From: Alphaproteobacteria bacterium
GTDB taxonomy: Bacteria; Pseudomonadota; Alphaproteobacteria; DSM-16000; Inquilinaceae
Reading direction: 5' to 3'
NCBI GenBank assembly: GCA_028281925.1
Contig: JANQIX010000001.1
Coordinates: forward strand, 113,576 to 177,575
DNA length: 64,000 nt
Below are positions 1 to 9,800 of this stretch, one piece after another. A program made the position numbers and the translations under genes. How positions within the stretch are numbered: position 1 is the first letter of the stretch; each line of letters starts with the position of its first letter. Under the pieces are notes generated by a model, which saw only the letters and a program-made list of their open reading frames with translations, was not told the origin of the DNA and did not search any database.

Positions 1-1366
1 GTTCCGCTTCATCGGCCGCGGCCATCAGCACCATGCCCGGAAGGCAGCCCAGGAACGACGTGTCGTAGGCCCCGGCATGTGTCTGCCCGTCGGCACCCAC
101 AAGACCGGCGCGGTCCATGGCGAAGCGCACCGGAAGCTGCTGGATCGCCACATCATGCACGACTTGGTCATACGCCCGCTGCAGGAAAGTGCTGTAGATC
201 GCAGCGAACGGCTTGAAGCCTTCCGACGCCAGCCCGGCGGCGAAGGTGACCGCATGCTGTTCGGCGATGCCGACATCGAAGCATCGATCCGGGAACCGGT
301 CCTGGAACAGGTTCAGGCCCGTGCCCGCCGGCATGGCCGCGGTGATCGCGACGATCTTGTCGTCCCGCTCCGCCTCGGCGGTCAGCGACCGTGCGAAAAC
401 GGAGGTATAGCTGGGTGCGTTGGCCTTGGGCTTGGCCTGGGCGCCTGTCACAACGTCGAACTTGCTGACGCCGTGGTACTTGTCCGCCGACTGTTCCGCC
501 GGCTCGTAGCCCTTGCCCTTCTGGGTCACGCAATGGACCAGGATGGGCCCTTCTGCAGCATCCCGGACATTGCTGAGCACCGGCAGCAGATGGTCCAAGT
601 TGTGACCGTCGATCGGCCCGACATAGTAGAAGCCGAGTTCCTCGAACAGCGTACCGCCGGTGACCAAGCCGCGGGCATACTCCTCCGCCCGCATCGCCGC
701 CCGCTTCAGTGGGCGCGGGAACTTCTCGGCCACGTCCTTCATCAAGTGGCGGATCGACATGTACGACCGCGACGAGATCAGGCGCGACAGGTACGCACTC
801 ATGGCGCCGACAGGCGGCGCAATGGACATGTCGTTGTCGTTCAGCACGACGATCAGGCGGCTGTCCTGCGAGCCGGCATTGTTCATCGCCTCATAGGCCA
901 TGCCGGCGCTCATCGCACCGTCGCCGATCACCGCCACCACATTGTTCGCACCGCCAGACAGGTCGCGTGCCACAGCCATGCCGAGCCCGGCCGAGATCGA
1001 CGTGGAGCTGTGGGCAGCGCCGAAAGGATCGTAGACGCTTTCCGACCGCTTGGTGAATCCCGACAGGCCGTTGCCCTGACGCAGAGTGCGGATGCGGTCC
1101 CGTCGGCCGGTCAGAATCTTGTGAGGATAGGCTTGGTGGCCCACATCCCAGATCAACCGGTCGCGCGGCGTATCGAACACATAGTGCAGCGCCACCGTCA
1201 GCTCGACGACACCAAGGCCCGCACCGAGATGCCCCCCGGTCACCGAAACGGCATCGATCGTCTCGGCCCGCAGTTCGTCGGCCAATTGTCTTAGCTGTTC
1301 CGGATTGAGCTGCCGCAGGTCTTCAGGATATTTGGCTTGATCCAGCAAAGGCGTATCAACAGACAT
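1..1366 (-). CDS. dxs: 1-deoxy-D-xylulose-5-phosphate synthase, C-terminus beyond window
   Basis: Condenses pyruvate and glyceraldehyde 3-phosphate to DXP, the thiamine-diphosphate-dependent first step of the MEP isoprenoid pathway in the cytoplasm. Translating the minus strand from the ATG at 1366 gives an open frame to the window edge with DXS landmarks: [20 protein letters not shown] near the N-terminus, [17 protein letters not shown], the thiamine-binding [33 protein letters not shown], and the central [15 protein letters not shown]. About 455 codons are visible, whereas the family usually has about 640, so the last part of the transketolase C-terminal domain is outside. ispA lies upstream on the same strand, with a PaiB-like gene between them. 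Identification is firm; truncation is by the window, not by mutation. Confidence 0.96.
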   Translation of the reverse strand, partial: MSVDTPLLDQAKYPEDLRQLNPEQLRQLADELRAETIDAVSVTGGHLGAGLGVVELTVALHYVFDTPRDRLIWDVGHQAYPHKILTGRRDRIRTLRQGNGLSGFTKRSESVYDPFGAAHSSTSISAGLGMAVARDLSGGANNVVAVIGDGAMSAGMAYEAMNNAGSQDSRLIVVLNDNDMSIAPPVGAMSAYLSRLISSRSYMSIRHLMKDVAEKFPRPLKRAAMRAEEYARGLVTGGTLFEELGFYYVGPIDGHNLDHLLPVLSNVRDAAEGPILVHCVTQKGKGYEPAEQSADKYHGVSKFDVVTGAQAKPKANAPSYTSVFARSLTAEAERDDKIVAITAAMPAGTGLNLFQDRFPDRCFDVGIAEQHAVTFAAGLASEGFKPFAAIYSTFLQRAYDQVVHDVAIQQLPVRFAMDRAGLVGADGQTHAGAYDTSFLGCLPGMVLMAAADEAE

Positions 1367-1551
1367 CGATCAGCCCGTTCATTCCCCGTGGCTCAGGTGC
1401 GGTGCGCTTGCGGCTTCTTGTGGGCCCCCGTCCGCAATCACATCGTCACACTGGCGCTATTCATTTCATCTCTGCCGGGCAGTTTGAGCACGCGGGGCAG
1501 AACCACGCAATAGTAACTTGCTTGATGCGCAGTACCGGCAAGGCTGCTTCG

Positions 1552-2184
1552 TCAAGGACGCCTGCGGTGCCTTCGCATCATTGTAGCGACGGCGACGCTG
1601 CCGGCGTCACCCCTGGCGTCAAGTCCGGCAAGGACTCCGTCGCGGTCGGCATCCCTTTTGTTTTGCGACAGTTTCCACTGTCCGTCGATCCCGTCGACCG
1701 TCATCTCGATGCCGACGATGGCTTTCAGCAGGCGCTCAAGGGCCGGCGGCGAAAGCTTATCCAGTGTCCAGGGCCGTTTCGGCAGCAGTCGCTGCTCCTG
1801 TTCTGAGCTTAAATCTGAGAGAAGACTTACAACTTCTTGATCATAAATGATCTTTCCGGCACCAACACAGTGCACTGCGATATAGTTCCAGGTCGGCACC
1901 TGGTCCGCCGCGACATACCAGTCGGGCGAGACATAGGCGTCAGGCCCGGACACGCTGAGCAGCAGCCGCTGCCCCTCCTCCACCTGCCGCCAGAGGGCGT
2001 TGGCGCGTGCGACATGGAACCGCAGCCGCAGGTCACCGCCCGGGCCGGCGTCGACGACGAACGGAACATGGACCCCGAGCGGCCCCGCCCCACCGCAAAC
2101 GACGACAAGGCCAAACGCCCGTTCGCGCAGGAAGTCCGCGACGTCACCGTGATTGTCGTTGCGATAGAGCGGCGGCACATACAT
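1552..2184 (-). CDS. PaiB-type FMN-binding protein (FMN_bind_2 family)
   Basis: Predicted 210-residue flavin-binding split-barrel protein of the PaiB family, annotated elsewhere as an FMN-binding negative transcriptional regulator although its biochemical role is poorly known. The N-terminus MYVPPLYRNDNHGDVADFLR matches the family's typical opening, and the central segment with SPDWYVAADQVPTWNY is the usual conserved block; length is normal. It starts 19 bases after ispA ends and is followed by a 185-base gap before dxs, so it may be cotranscribed with ispA. The C-terminal tail is Arg-rich and poorly conserved-looking. The family call is from motifs; a regulatory role here is inference only. 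Confidence 0.85.
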   Translation of the reverse strand: MYVPPLYRNDNHGDVADFLRERAFGLVVVCGGAGPLGVHVPFVVDAGPGGDLRLRFHVARANALWRQVEEGQRLLLSVSGPDAYVSPDWYVAADQVPTWNYIAVHCVGAGKIIYDQEVVSLLSDLSSEQEQRLLPKRPWTLDKLSPPALERLLKAIVGIEMTVDGIDGQWKLSQNKRDADRDGVLAGLDARGDAGSVAVATMMRRHRRRP

Positions 2185-2203
2185 GGGCCGGACCTGCCAA
2201 GTG

Positions 2204-3091
2204 TCAGGATTTCCGGTGGACGACGAAATGCGCGACGCTGCTCAGCATCTCCGCCCGATCACCGAAGGGTTCGAGATGCTGGCTCGCCTGCTCCACCAGC
2301 ATCTGCGCTTGGGCATGAGCACGTTCGACCCCAAGGATGCCGACGAAGGTCGCCTTGCCGGCACCACCATCCTTGCGCACGGCCTTGCCCAGATCCTCCG
2401 GCCGCCCCTCCACATCCAACAGGTCGTCGGCAATCTGGAAGGCCAGCCCCATGTCGTGAGCGTAAGCCTGTAAGGCATGGCGGCTCGGCTCATCCGCGCG
2501 GCCCAGAATCGCGCCGGACATGCATGAGAAGGCGAACAGCTCCCCCGTCTTCAGCCGCTGCAGGCGAGTGACGGCGCCGATGTCGAATTCCTCGTTCTCT
2601 GCCAGCATGTCCAGCATCTGGCCCCCGACCATGCCCTGGCCGCCAGCCGCCTTCGCCAGGGCTGCGATCAGATTGCACCGCACCTGTGGGTCGGCGTGGG
2701 TATCGGGGCTGCTCAGAATCTCGAAAGCCACCGTCAGCAGTGCATCGCCCGCCAGGATGGCCGTCGCCTCGTCGAACCGCTTGTGCGTCGTCGGCCGGCC
2801 GCGGCGCAGGTCGTCATCGTCCATCGCCGGAAGATCGTCATGCACCAGCGAATAGCAGTGTACGCACTCCACCGCCGCCGCCGCGCGCAACGCGCAGCTT
2901 TCCGACACGCCGAACAGCCTGGAACTCTCCAGCACCAGGAAGGGGCGGAGGCGCTTGCCGCCACCAAGGGCCGAATAGCGCATGGCGTCGAACAATAACG
3001 AATGATCGTCGACCGGTTTGGGCAGAAGGCGGTCCATTGTCTTCTCGACCTGGGCCGCCGCCTCGGACATGGCGTCGGTGAGCTTGCTCAA
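2204..3091 (-). CDS. ispA: farnesyl (polyprenyl) diphosphate synthase
   Basis: A 295-residue cytoplasmic trans-isoprenyl diphosphate synthase, making geranyl/farnesyl diphosphate from IPP and DMAPP. The first aspartate-rich motif is DDLPAMDDDDLRRG at about residues 85-98 and the second is DDLLD at 221-225, with GGGKRLRP near residue 43; these bind the magnesium-diphosphate groups. The residues just before the first motif (HCYSLVHDD) resemble short-chain bacterial IspA enzymes. It overlaps the 3-prime end of xseB by four bases (ATGA), the usual alphaproteobacterial arrangement, and feeds from the same pathway as dxs downstream. Exact chain length (C15 versus C20) cannot be read with certainty. 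Confidence 0.95.
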   Translation of the reverse strand: MSKLTDAMSEAAAQVEKTMDRLLPKPVDDHSLLFDAMRYSALGGGKRLRPFLVLESSRLFGVSESCALRAAAAVECVHCYSLVHDDLPAMDDDDLRRGRPTTHKRFDEATAILAGDALLTVAFEILSSPDTHADPQVRCNLIAALAKAAGGQGMVGGQMLDMLAENEEFDIGAVTRLQRLKTGELFAFSCMSGAILGRADEPSRHALQAYAHDMGLAFQIADDLLDVEGRPEDLGKAVRKDGGAGKATFVGILGVERAHAQAQMLVEQASQHLEPFGDRAEMLSSVAHFVVHRKS

Positions 3092-3357
3092 GACTGCCCC
3101 CCGCCTACCAGGGATGGCTCGGGCACCGTCTCGATCGTACCGTCCGTTGCCCTGGTGATCCGCTCAACGGTCAACTGGGCATCGCGCAGCTTCGCCTCGC
3201 AATGGGCCTTCAGATAGGCGCCGCGCTCATATGCCCGAATCGACTCGTCCAGCTTACCCTGACCGCCTTCAAGGGTTCGGACGATGCCCTCCAACTCCGC
3301 CATCGCGTCTTCGAAGCTCATCGCTGCGATGTCCGGAGGTATCGCGTGTTCCGTCAT
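3088..3357 (-). CDS. xseB: exodeoxyribonuclease VII small subunit
   Basis: An 89-residue protein matching XseB, the small helical subunit of exonuclease VII that binds several copies to XseA and helps degrade single-stranded DNA from either end. The diagnostic core is SFEDAMAELEGIVRTLEGG followed by LDESIRAYERGAYLKAHCEA. Length is normal. It overlaps ispA by four bases, so the two are translationally coupled, while xseA is not in the window. The HDAC-like gene lies 91 bases upstream on the same strand. Confidence 0.95.
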   Translation of the reverse strand: MTEHAIPPDIAAMSFEDAMAELEGIVRTLEGGQGKLDESIRAYERGAYLKAHCEAKLRDAQLTVERITRATDGTIETVPEPSLVGGGQS

Positions 3358-3448
3358 TGTTCCTGCCTTATGCCGCTCCGCGCAATCTAGAACCGCGGTT
3401 GCCGCGGGAGCAAGCCCGCCGCGGGGCAGTACAGGCCCGTCAGATGCC

Positions 3449-4393
3449 CTAATCCGCCATCAAGGCGCGCACATGGGCCGTTACGCTCAATGACAGAGCG
3501 CGCAGGTCGTACCCACCTTCCAGCGCCGACACCAGACGGCCGCCGCAATGCTTGGCGGCAAGGGCGACCAGTTTCCTCGTCGCCCAAGCGAAATCGTCCT
3601 CCGTCAGGTGCAGGTTCGCCAGCGGATCCTCGCTGTGGCCGTCGAATCCGGCGGAGATCATGATCAACTCGGGCGCAAAGGTGTCGACGGCCGGAAGGAC
3701 CGTCCGGGTCATGGCCGCCCGGAACTCCGGCGAGCCGGACATGGGCCGCAGCGGCGCATTGACGATGTTGTTCGAGGTTCCCGTCTCTTCCGGATAGCCG
3801 GTGCCGGGATAGAGCGGGCTCTGATGCGTTGAGGCATAGAACAGGCCAGGCTCCATCCAGAAGATGTCCTGGGTGCCGTTGCCGTGATGCACATCGAAGT
3901 CCACTACGGCGACGCGTTCGATCCCATAGGTCGCCCGGGCGTGCGCTGCCCCTACGGCGATGTTGTTGAAGATGCAGAAGCCCATGGGTCGGGTCGCTTC
4001 CGCATGATGTCCGGGCGGCCGCACCGCGCAGAAGGCATTGAGCCCGCTGTTGGATCCCGTAGTCTCGCTGAACACCGCGTCGACCGCGGCAATCAGGGCA
4101 CCGGCAGCCCTGAGAGCCGCCTCCCGCGATCCGGGTGAGACACTGGTGTCCGGGTCGAACGCCACCTGCCCTTGCGCCGGCATGCTCTCCAGCACCCGCT
4201 CCACATACTCGCGCGGATGGCATTGGGCGATCTGCTCAACGGTTGCCAGCGGTGCCTCGCGCCTGTCGAGCAGATGAAACGCCTCGCCCTCCAGTGCCTG
4301 CTGAATCGCCTTCAGACGGGCCGGACGCTCAGGGTGGTAAGGCCCCGGATCGTGCTCCAGGCATGCCGGGTGCGTGAACAGAATGGTATTCAT
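3449..4393 (-). CDS. histone deacetylase family (AcuC/HdaH-like) amidohydrolase
   Basis: A zinc-dependent deacylase of the class II HDAC/acetylpolyamine amidohydrolase superfamily; bacterial members remove acyl groups from polyamines or acyl-lysine, and the substrate here is unknown. From the ATG at 4393 (314 residues) the protein opens MNTILFTHPACLEHDPGPYH, continuous with the family's conserved start; a longer frame to 4576 adds about 61 residues without family resemblance, so the internal start is preferred. RPPGHH at residues 125-130 holds the active-site histidine pair and DFDVHHGNGTQ at 165-175 the DxH zinc ligands; a later GFDGHSEDPL supplies the third Asp. It lies upstream of xseB-ispA-dxs, a common neighbourhood in alphaproteobacteria. 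Confidence 0.92.
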   Translation of the reverse strand: MNTILFTHPACLEHDPGPYHPERPARLKAIQQALEGEAFHLLDRREAPLATVEQIAQCHPREYVERVLESMPAQGQVAFDPDTSVSPGSREAALRAAGALIAAVDAVFSETTGSNSGLNAFCAVRPPGHHAEATRPMGFCIFNNIAVGAAHARATYGIERVAVVDFDVHHGNGTQDIFWMEPGLFYASTHQSPLYPGTGYPEETGTSNNIVNAPLRPMSGSPEFRAAMTRTVLPAVDTFAPELIMISAGFDGHSEDPLANLHLTEDDFAWATRKLVALAAKHCGGRLVSALEGGYDLRALSLSVTAHVRALMAD

Positions 4394-4621
4394 CTGAGCG
4401 GCAATCCGATCCTCAATCAAAACAGATGGCCCGAACTCCGCCATCTTTCTGTGATTGTTGCAAAGCTCCGTGGCCATTGCATGCGAAATGGTGACACGTC
4501 CAATTCCGACGAAGCACATTGACGCACGCACGCGGCGGACAAATCTTAAGGGCATCCATTGGCAATGTGCCGGCAATCCCTACCGCCCCGGCACGGCAGG
4601 AACAAAACAGCGGTCTTAGGA

Positions 4622-5731
4622 ATGCGATCCCGTACGCTGACGGCTGCCGGCATTGCGCTGGTGGCCTGTGCATTGTTGTCCGTCTCGAACGCCGCGGCAC
4701 AGCCGGCGGCGCTGGTCCATGTCGATGCCGTGGTCGATGAGCCACTGGTGCAGACGGCGCCTGTCATCGGCCGCCTTATCCCGCAGGAGGTCAGTGTCGT
4801 TGCCGCCCGGATCAACGGCCCCGTGGACGAAGTGATGGTCGATGTCGGGGACCGTGTCGTGGAAGACCAGACGCTGGCCACGATCAATCCAACCCGGCTT
4901 GCGGCAGAAGTCGCTCTGAGGCGCGCGTCGGTCAGCGAATACGAAGCTGAGCTTCTGGCGGCACAGGCCCGCCTTGAGCTGGCACGGCAGGAGTTCGAGC
5001 GGCTGACCGGACTGCAGGGCAGTGCCGCCTTCTCGCAGGCGCGCTATGACGAGGCGGCGGAGTCGGTGAACCGCGATCGCAGCCTTGTGGCGGTGGCCGA
5101 AGCGCAGATACAGGCGGCCGGCGCGGCCCTGCAGCAGGCGGAGATCGACTTCTACAACGCCACTATCCGCGCCCCGATCCCCGGTGTCGTAAGCGAACGG
5201 CATGCCGATGCCGGCGAGTATCTGAGCGTCGGAGCTCCGATCGTGACCATCGTCGACGACACGGCGCTGGAGGTGGAGGCGGCCGTGCCGACGACTCGAG
5301 TCTCCGGCCTTGCGCCGGGCGTGCGGGTGCAGATCACCCTCGACGACGATACCGCGCACGAGGCGGTGGTCCGGGCGCTCGTGCCTCTGGAAGACAGCCT
5401 GACCCGTACGCGGATCGTCCGCTTCGAGCCGGAGTTTGGCGAGACCTCAAAGGCGCTGGCCGGCAATCAGAGCGTGACCGTCATGGTACCGATCGGCGAG
5501 GCCAGAATGGTTGTCACGGTTCACAAGGATGCCGTGCTGCCGTCTCCGAGCGGGCGGCTGGTCTATGTCGTCGTGGACGGCGCCGCGGAACCACGGCAGA
5601 TCGAGATCGGCGAGTCCGTCGGCAACCGGTTCGAAGTTCTGGAGGGCCTGAGCCCCGGCGACCTTGTGGTCGTCCGCGGCAACGAGCGGCTGCGGCCGGG
5701 CCAGGCTGTAACCGTGCAGACAAGCGGCTGA
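4622..5731 (+). CDS. RND efflux periplasmic adaptor subunit
   Basis: A 369-residue membrane fusion protein of the HlyD/AcrA type linking an inner-membrane RND pump to an outer-membrane channel. From the ATG at 4622 the N-terminus is a good signal peptide (MRSRTLTAAGIALVACALLS then NAAAQ), which argues against the longer start at 4559. The body shows the lipoyl half-motif RINGPVDEVMVDVGDRV, a coiled-coil hairpin (about residues 95-170), the second lipoyl half TIRAPIPGVVSERHADAGEY, a beta-barrel and a membrane-proximal domain. It ends six bases before the pump gene, so the two form an operon divergent from the HDAC gene. No outer-membrane factor is adjacent. Confidence 0.93.
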   Translation: MRSRTLTAAGIALVACALLSVSNAAAQPAALVHVDAVVDEPLVQTAPVIGRLIPQEVSVVAARINGPVDEVMVDVGDRVVEDQTLATINPTRLAAEVALRRASVSEYEAELLAAQARLELARQEFERLTGLQGSAAFSQARYDEAAESVNRDRSLVAVAEAQIQAAGAALQQAEIDFYNATIRAPIPGVVSERHADAGEYLSVGAPIVTIVDDTALEVEAAVPTTRVSGLAPGVRVQITLDDDTAHEAVVRALVPLEDSLTRTRIVRFEPEFGETSKALAGNQSVTVMVPIGEARMVVTVHKDAVLPSPSGRLVYVVVDGAAEPRQIEIGESVGNRFEVLEGLSPGDLVVVRGNERLRPGQAVTVQTSG

Positions 5732-5737
5732 CGCGTC

Positions 5738-8700
5738 ATGAACCTGATCCGCCTCGCCATCGAAAGACCGATCGCCGTGATGGCCATGGTCATCATGGTG
5801 GTCATGTTCGGCTATGTGGCGCTGCAGACGATCCCGATTCAGCTCACGCCGGACGTCAATCGGCCGGTAATCAGCATCAACACCGACTGGTTCGGCGCCG
5901 CGCCGGCCGAGGTCGAACGCGAGATCGTCAACCGCCAGGAAGAGGTGCTGAAGGGCCTGGAAGGTCTGGAGGAGATGGTGTCGGCCTCCCGCAACGGCGA
6001 GGGGGAGGTCACCCTGACCTTCGCCATCGGCACCAACATGGATCGGGCACTGCTGCTGGTGGCCAACCGGCTCGACCGCGTCGGCGACTATCCGGAAGAG
6101 GCCGAAGAGCCGACGCTCAGCACCTCCGACAGCAACGAGAACGCCATCGCCTGGTTCACGCTGACCCGGCTCGACGGCAACGATGCACCGATGCACACCT
6201 TCGGCGAATTCGCCGAAGACGTCATCCGCGACCGCCTGGAACGCGTGCCCGGTGTCGCCCGCAGCAATGTCTATGGCGGCAGCGAGCGGGAGATGCAGGT
6301 GCTGGTCGATCCGTCGCTGATGGCCCGCTATGGCCTGACGGTGTCCGAAACCTTAGCGGCCCTGCGCAACGCCAATGTCTCCGTCTCCGCCGGCGATGTG
6401 GAGGAAGGCAAACGCCGCTGGCAGGTGCGGGTCGACGGGGAATTCGAGGCGCTGGACCAGGTGCGCGCCGTGCTGGTGCGCAGCAATGTCGATCCGGACA
6501 CGGGCGCGATCAGCCGGGTCACCATCGGCGACATCGCGGACGTCCGCTTTGCCTATAAGGAACCGACATCGCGAATCCGGCGCCTTGGCGAACCTGCGAT
6601 CGCGATCAACGCCACGCGCGAGACCGGCGCCAACGTGATCGAGGTGATGGAGGGCATCCGCCAGGCGGTCGAAGAACTGAACGTCCGCGCGGTGCCCGAA
6701 CAGCAGCTTCTGTTCCAGCAGCTATATGATGAAACGATATATATCGACTCGGCGATTCGCCTGGTTCAGCAGAATATCCTGATCGGCGGCCTTTTGGCCG
6801 GCTGCATCCTGCTCTTGTTCCTGCGGTCGTGGCGCCCCGCCTTGGTGGTCTCTCTGGCGATCCCGGTCTCGGTCATCGGGTCCTTCGTCGCCATGGCAGC
6901 GCTGGGTCGTTCGATCAACGTGATCTCGCTGGCTGGGCTGGCCTTTGCCGTCGGCATGGTGGTGGATGCCGCGATCGTGGTGCTGGAGAACATCTACCGC
7001 CTGCGCCAACAGGGCCTGTCGGCTGCCGAGGCCGCGCGTCAGGGGGCGAGCCAGGTGTGGGGCGCGGTACTGGTCTCGGCACTGACCACGGTAATGGTGT
7101 TCATCCCGATCCTGACCATGGAGCTGGAGGTCGGCCAGCTGTTCCGCGACATCGCGGTCGCCATCTCGGTCTCGGTTCTGCTGTCGCTGATCGTGGCGGT
7201 CACGCTGATTCCGGCCCTGTCTGCCCGCCTCTTGGCACGGCAGGGCGTAGGCCAAAGCGCGCGGTCGGTTCGCATTCCGGTGATCGATGCGCTGGCGCAT
7301 CGCTTCGCGGCGGGTGCTCAGGCTTTCACCAATGGCGTGGTTCGAAGCCGCCTCTTTGCGTTAAGCGTTGTCGGCGTTGTTTCCGCCACAGCCGTGGTCG
7401 TGGCCGTCCTGTTCCTGCCCAAATTGGAATACCTGCCGGACGGCAACCGGAACTTCGTCTTCGGCGTGATCCTGCCGCCGCCGGGCTACAACCTTGAGAC
7501 CAGTACGGAAATCGCGCGCACCATGGAAGACAGCGTGCGCCCGATGTGGGCGTCTGAGACCGGGCCGGAGAGCGAGCCCGGGCAGCCGCCGAAGATCGAG
7601 AACTTCTTCTTCGTCACGACGCGGGCCAATACCTTCGTCGGCGCCAGTGCCGTGGAAGAAACGCGTGCGGGCGAGCTGATCGGCCTGCTCAGGGCTCCAG
7701 TGTTCCGAGAACCGGGCACGTTCGGGTTCATCCGCCAGTCTTCGCTGTTCGGCCGCGGCATCGGTGGCACGCGCTCAATCGATCTGGACGTCTCAGGCGG
7801 TGATCTTGAGGTCGTGCTGGGCGTAGCGTTGCAGGCGACCGGCATCATCAGCCAAGTGCTGCCCAACGAAGCCGGCAACCAATTTCGGCCGGTTCCGGGC
7901 CTTGAGCTGGGATCGCCGGAGATCCGCGTGATCCCCGATCCGGTCCGGCTCAGCGATGCCGGCGTCACCGCAAGCGAGTTGGCGGCAACGGTCGACGCCT
8001 ACAATGACGGATTGCGCGTGGCAGAAATCACGGTCGACGGCGAACGGATCGATTTGACGATGCTGGGGCCGATCGCAGGCATCGACCAGACGCAGGGCAT
8101 CGGCGACATACCTGTGGTCACGCAAAATGGCACGATCGTGCCCACAACCACGCTGGCCGATGTGCTGGTGACCTCGGGCCCGACGGAGATCCGGCACCGC
8201 GAGCGGGTCCGCACGGTCACCTTGGAGATCGTCCCAGCGCCCAATCTGGCGCTGGAAGAGGCACTGGACATCGTCGAGAACCAAGTGATCGCGCCGCTGA
8301 CCGAACAAGGGTTGCCGCCGGGCATCACGCTCAACCTCTCCGGCACGGCCGACAAGCTGACCCAGACCTGGAATGCCATGGTGCTGGATCTGCTGATGGC
8401 GATCGTCATCGTCTATCTGGTGATGGCGATCCTTTTCGAGAGCTTCCTCTATCCGCTGATCATCCTGTTCTCGGTACCGCTTGCCGCGGCGGGCGGCGTT
8501 GCCGGGCTGGCGGTCTTGAACCTGTCCATCAACCAGCCACTGGATATGCTGACGCTGCTCGGCTTCGTCATTCTGATCGGCATTGTCGTCAACAACGCCA
8601 TCTTGCTGGTGCACCAGAGCCTCTATCACTTCCGCACCGACGGCATGGCGGCGGAGGCGGCGATTCTGCAGGCAACACGCAACCGCATGCGGCCGATCTT

Positions 8701-8956
8701 CATGTCGACGCTGACCAGCGTGTTCGGCATGCTGCCGCTGGTCCTGTTCCCGGGTGCGGGGTCGGAGCTCTATCGCGGGCTGGGTTCCGTGGTGGTCGGC
8801 GGCCTGATGCTGTCGGCGGTCCTGACGCTGCTGATCATCCCGCCGCTGCTCACCGTGTTCATGGGCGTGATCGAGGGCCGCTCGGCACGTCAGCGCCAAG
8901 CCCTGGCCGCCCGCCCCGCCCAGGGGCCGGAGCCAGCACCCGAAGCCGCGGACTGA
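5738..8956 (+). CDS. RND family efflux transporter permease (AcrB-like)
   Basis: A 1072-residue inner-membrane proton-driven RND pump with the normal AcrB-type layout: TM1 at the N-terminus, a large periplasmic loop, TM2-7, a second periplasmic loop and TM8-12. The opening MNLIRLAIERPIAVMAMVIM and the helix with LAGLAFAVGMVVDAAIVVLE are typical. In that TM4 helix (about residue 410) AcrB has two adjacent aspartates; here the pair is Asp-Ala, so only the first proton-relay Asp is kept, as in some other RND subfamilies. The substrate cannot be read. It is cotranscribed with the adaptor gene upstream and converges with the TusA-like gene 24 bases downstream. Confidence 0.94.
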   Translation: MNLIRLAIERPIAVMAMVIMVVMFGYVALQTIPIQLTPDVNRPVISINTDWFGAAPAEVEREIVNRQEEVLKGLEGLEEMVSASRNGEGEVTLTFAIGTNMDRALLLVANRLDRVGDYPEEAEEPTLSTSDSNENAIAWFTLTRLDGNDAPMHTFGEFAEDVIRDRLERVPGVARSNVYGGSEREMQVLVDPSLMARYGLTVSETLAALRNANVSVSAGDVEEGKRRWQVRVDGEFEALDQVRAVLVRSNVDPDTGAISRVTIGDIADVRFAYKEPTSRIRRLGEPAIAINATRETGANVIEVMEGIRQAVEELNVRAVPEQQLLFQQLYDETIYIDSAIRLVQQNILIGGLLAGCILLLFLRSWRPALVVSLAIPVSVIGSFVAMAALGRSINVISLAGLAFAVGMVVDAAIVVLENIYRLRQQGLSAAEAARQGASQVWGAVLVSALTTVMVFIPILTMELEVGQLFRDIAVAISVSVLLSLIVAVTLIPALSARLLARQGVGQSARSVRIPVIDALAHRFAAGAQAFTNGVVRSRLFALSVVGVVSATAVVVAVLFLPKLEYLPDGNRNFVFGVILPPPGYNLETSTEIARTMEDSVRPMWASETGPESEPGQPPKIENFFFVTTRANTFVGASAVEETRAGELIGLLRAPVFREPGTFGFIRQSSLFGRGIGGTRSIDLDVSGGDLEVVLGVALQATGIISQVLPNEAGNQFRPVPGLELGSPEIRVIPDPVRLSDAGVTASELAATVDAYNDGLRVAEITVDGERIDLTMLGPIAGIDQTQGIGDIPVVTQNGTIVPTTTLADVLVTSGPTEIRHRERVRTVTLEIVPAPNLALEEALDIVENQVIAPLTEQGLPPGITLNLSGTADKLTQTWNAMVLDLLMAIVIVYLVMAILFESFLYPLIILFSVPLAAAGGVAGLAVLNLSINQPLDMLTLLGFVILIGIVVNNAILLVHQSLYHFRTDGMAAEAAILQATRNRMRPIFMSTLTSVFGMLPLVLFPGAGSELYRGLGSVVVGGLMLSAVLTLLIIPPLLTVFMGVIEGRSARQRQALAARPAQGPEPAPEAAD

Positions 8957-8980
8957 CGCCAGCGCACGTCGTCGCCAACG

Positions 8981-9226
8981 TCAGCCGCCCGCGCGCTCGA
9001 TCCGGAAGCTTGTGGCGCCGTCGGGCAGGGTTTCGGTGGCCAGCAGCCGATGGCCGGTTGCTTCGCAGAACGCCTGGAAATCGGCCTCGGCCGCCGGATC
9101 GGTGGCTTGCACGTCCAACACGGCGCCCGGCGGAAGGCCCATCAGGATCTTGCGCGCACGCAGCACCGGAAGCGGGCAGATCAGGCCGCGGGCATCCAAC
9201 ACGCGCTCATCCATGATTGTGTCCAA
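8981..9226 (-). CDS. TusA/SirA-family sulfurtransferase
   Basis: A small (81-residue) cytoplasmic protein of the TusA fold, which carries persulfide sulfur to acceptors in tRNA thiolation or other sulfur metabolism. The hallmark LDARGLICPLPVLRARKIL contains the CPxP motif with the acceptor cysteine, and the C-terminal half (ATDPAAEADFQAFCEATGH) follows the usual strand-helix pattern. A second in-frame ATG at 9214 (MDERVLDARG) would give 77 residues and is equally likely. It converges with the RND pump gene. The specific pathway is not shown by the context. Confidence 0.88.
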   Translation of the reverse strand: MDTIMDERVLDARGLICPLPVLRARKILMGLPPGAVLDVQATDPAAEADFQAFCEATGHRLLATETLPDGATSFRIERAGG

Positions 9227-9277
9227 ACCTCTTCGTCGTTGCCGTTAACCGCTTCCTGACGAAGATAGCCCGCCGTC

Positions 9278-9742
9278 TCACAGGCCACCATCCTTCGCTT
9301 GGCCCTCGCGCCCGTCCATAAGGGCAAACGTGCCCGCCGCCGCCAACGCCAACCAGCCGCAAATCAGCAATAAGCCGCCGATGGGCGCTACCGCGCCGAA
9401 CGATCCCCAACCGGTGTAGGTCACGCCGTAGAGCGCGCCGCTGAACAGCAGGGCGCCGACGCCATGGGCAAAGATGGCGAAGGCGACCGATCTGCCCGCC
9501 CTTCGGGAACCGCAGCCAAGAGCCACGGCGGCCGCCCCAACCAAGGCTGCGGCGTGGACAAGCTGGAAGGCGCTTGCGGTCTCTACCCGCGCGATCGCCT
9601 CGGCGGTGAACTCCGTCGCCACGCCGTGCGCGGCATAGGCGCCGAGGGCGACCGCGATCGCGCCGTGCAGTCCGGCCATGACAAGTGCGGCTGCGGAGAG
9701 CCGGATGCATTGCTGCGATGCGGGCACGGTGACTGAAACCAC
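9278..9742 (-). CDS. DUF423 family membrane protein
   Basis: A 154-residue small integral membrane protein of DUF423 (YgdD-like), of unknown function. The family signature is the segment with VALGAYAAHG in the first helix followed by ETASAFQLVHAAALV, and the last two helices contain FSGALYGVTYTGWGSFG and PIGGLLLICGWLALAAA. Four hydrophobic helices are visible. It lies upstream of the TusA-like gene on the same strand, 51 bases away, and may be cotranscribed with it. Confidence 0.88.
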   Translation of the reverse strand: MVSVTVPASQQCIRLSAAALVMAGLHGAIAVALGAYAAHGVATEFTAEAIARVETASAFQLVHAAALVGAAAVALGCGSRRAGRSVAFAIFAHGVGALLFSGALYGVTYTGWGSFGAVAPIGGLLLICGWLALAAAGTFALMDGREGQAKDGGL

Positions 9743-9800
9743 CCGATACGACTGGACGGTCGCAAGCGACCTTGGGCCAGGCCCTTAGCCCCCCACGGGC

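Noticed and set aside
77..1294. A 405-residue plus-strand frame opposite dxs
   Set aside because: Antisense to a clearly conserved DXS frame; codons are the complement of the real gene and no domain is visible.
6722..7300. A long minus-strand frame inside the RND pump gene
   Set aside because: Gln/Arg-rich antisense shadow of transmembrane codons, no start signal or homology.
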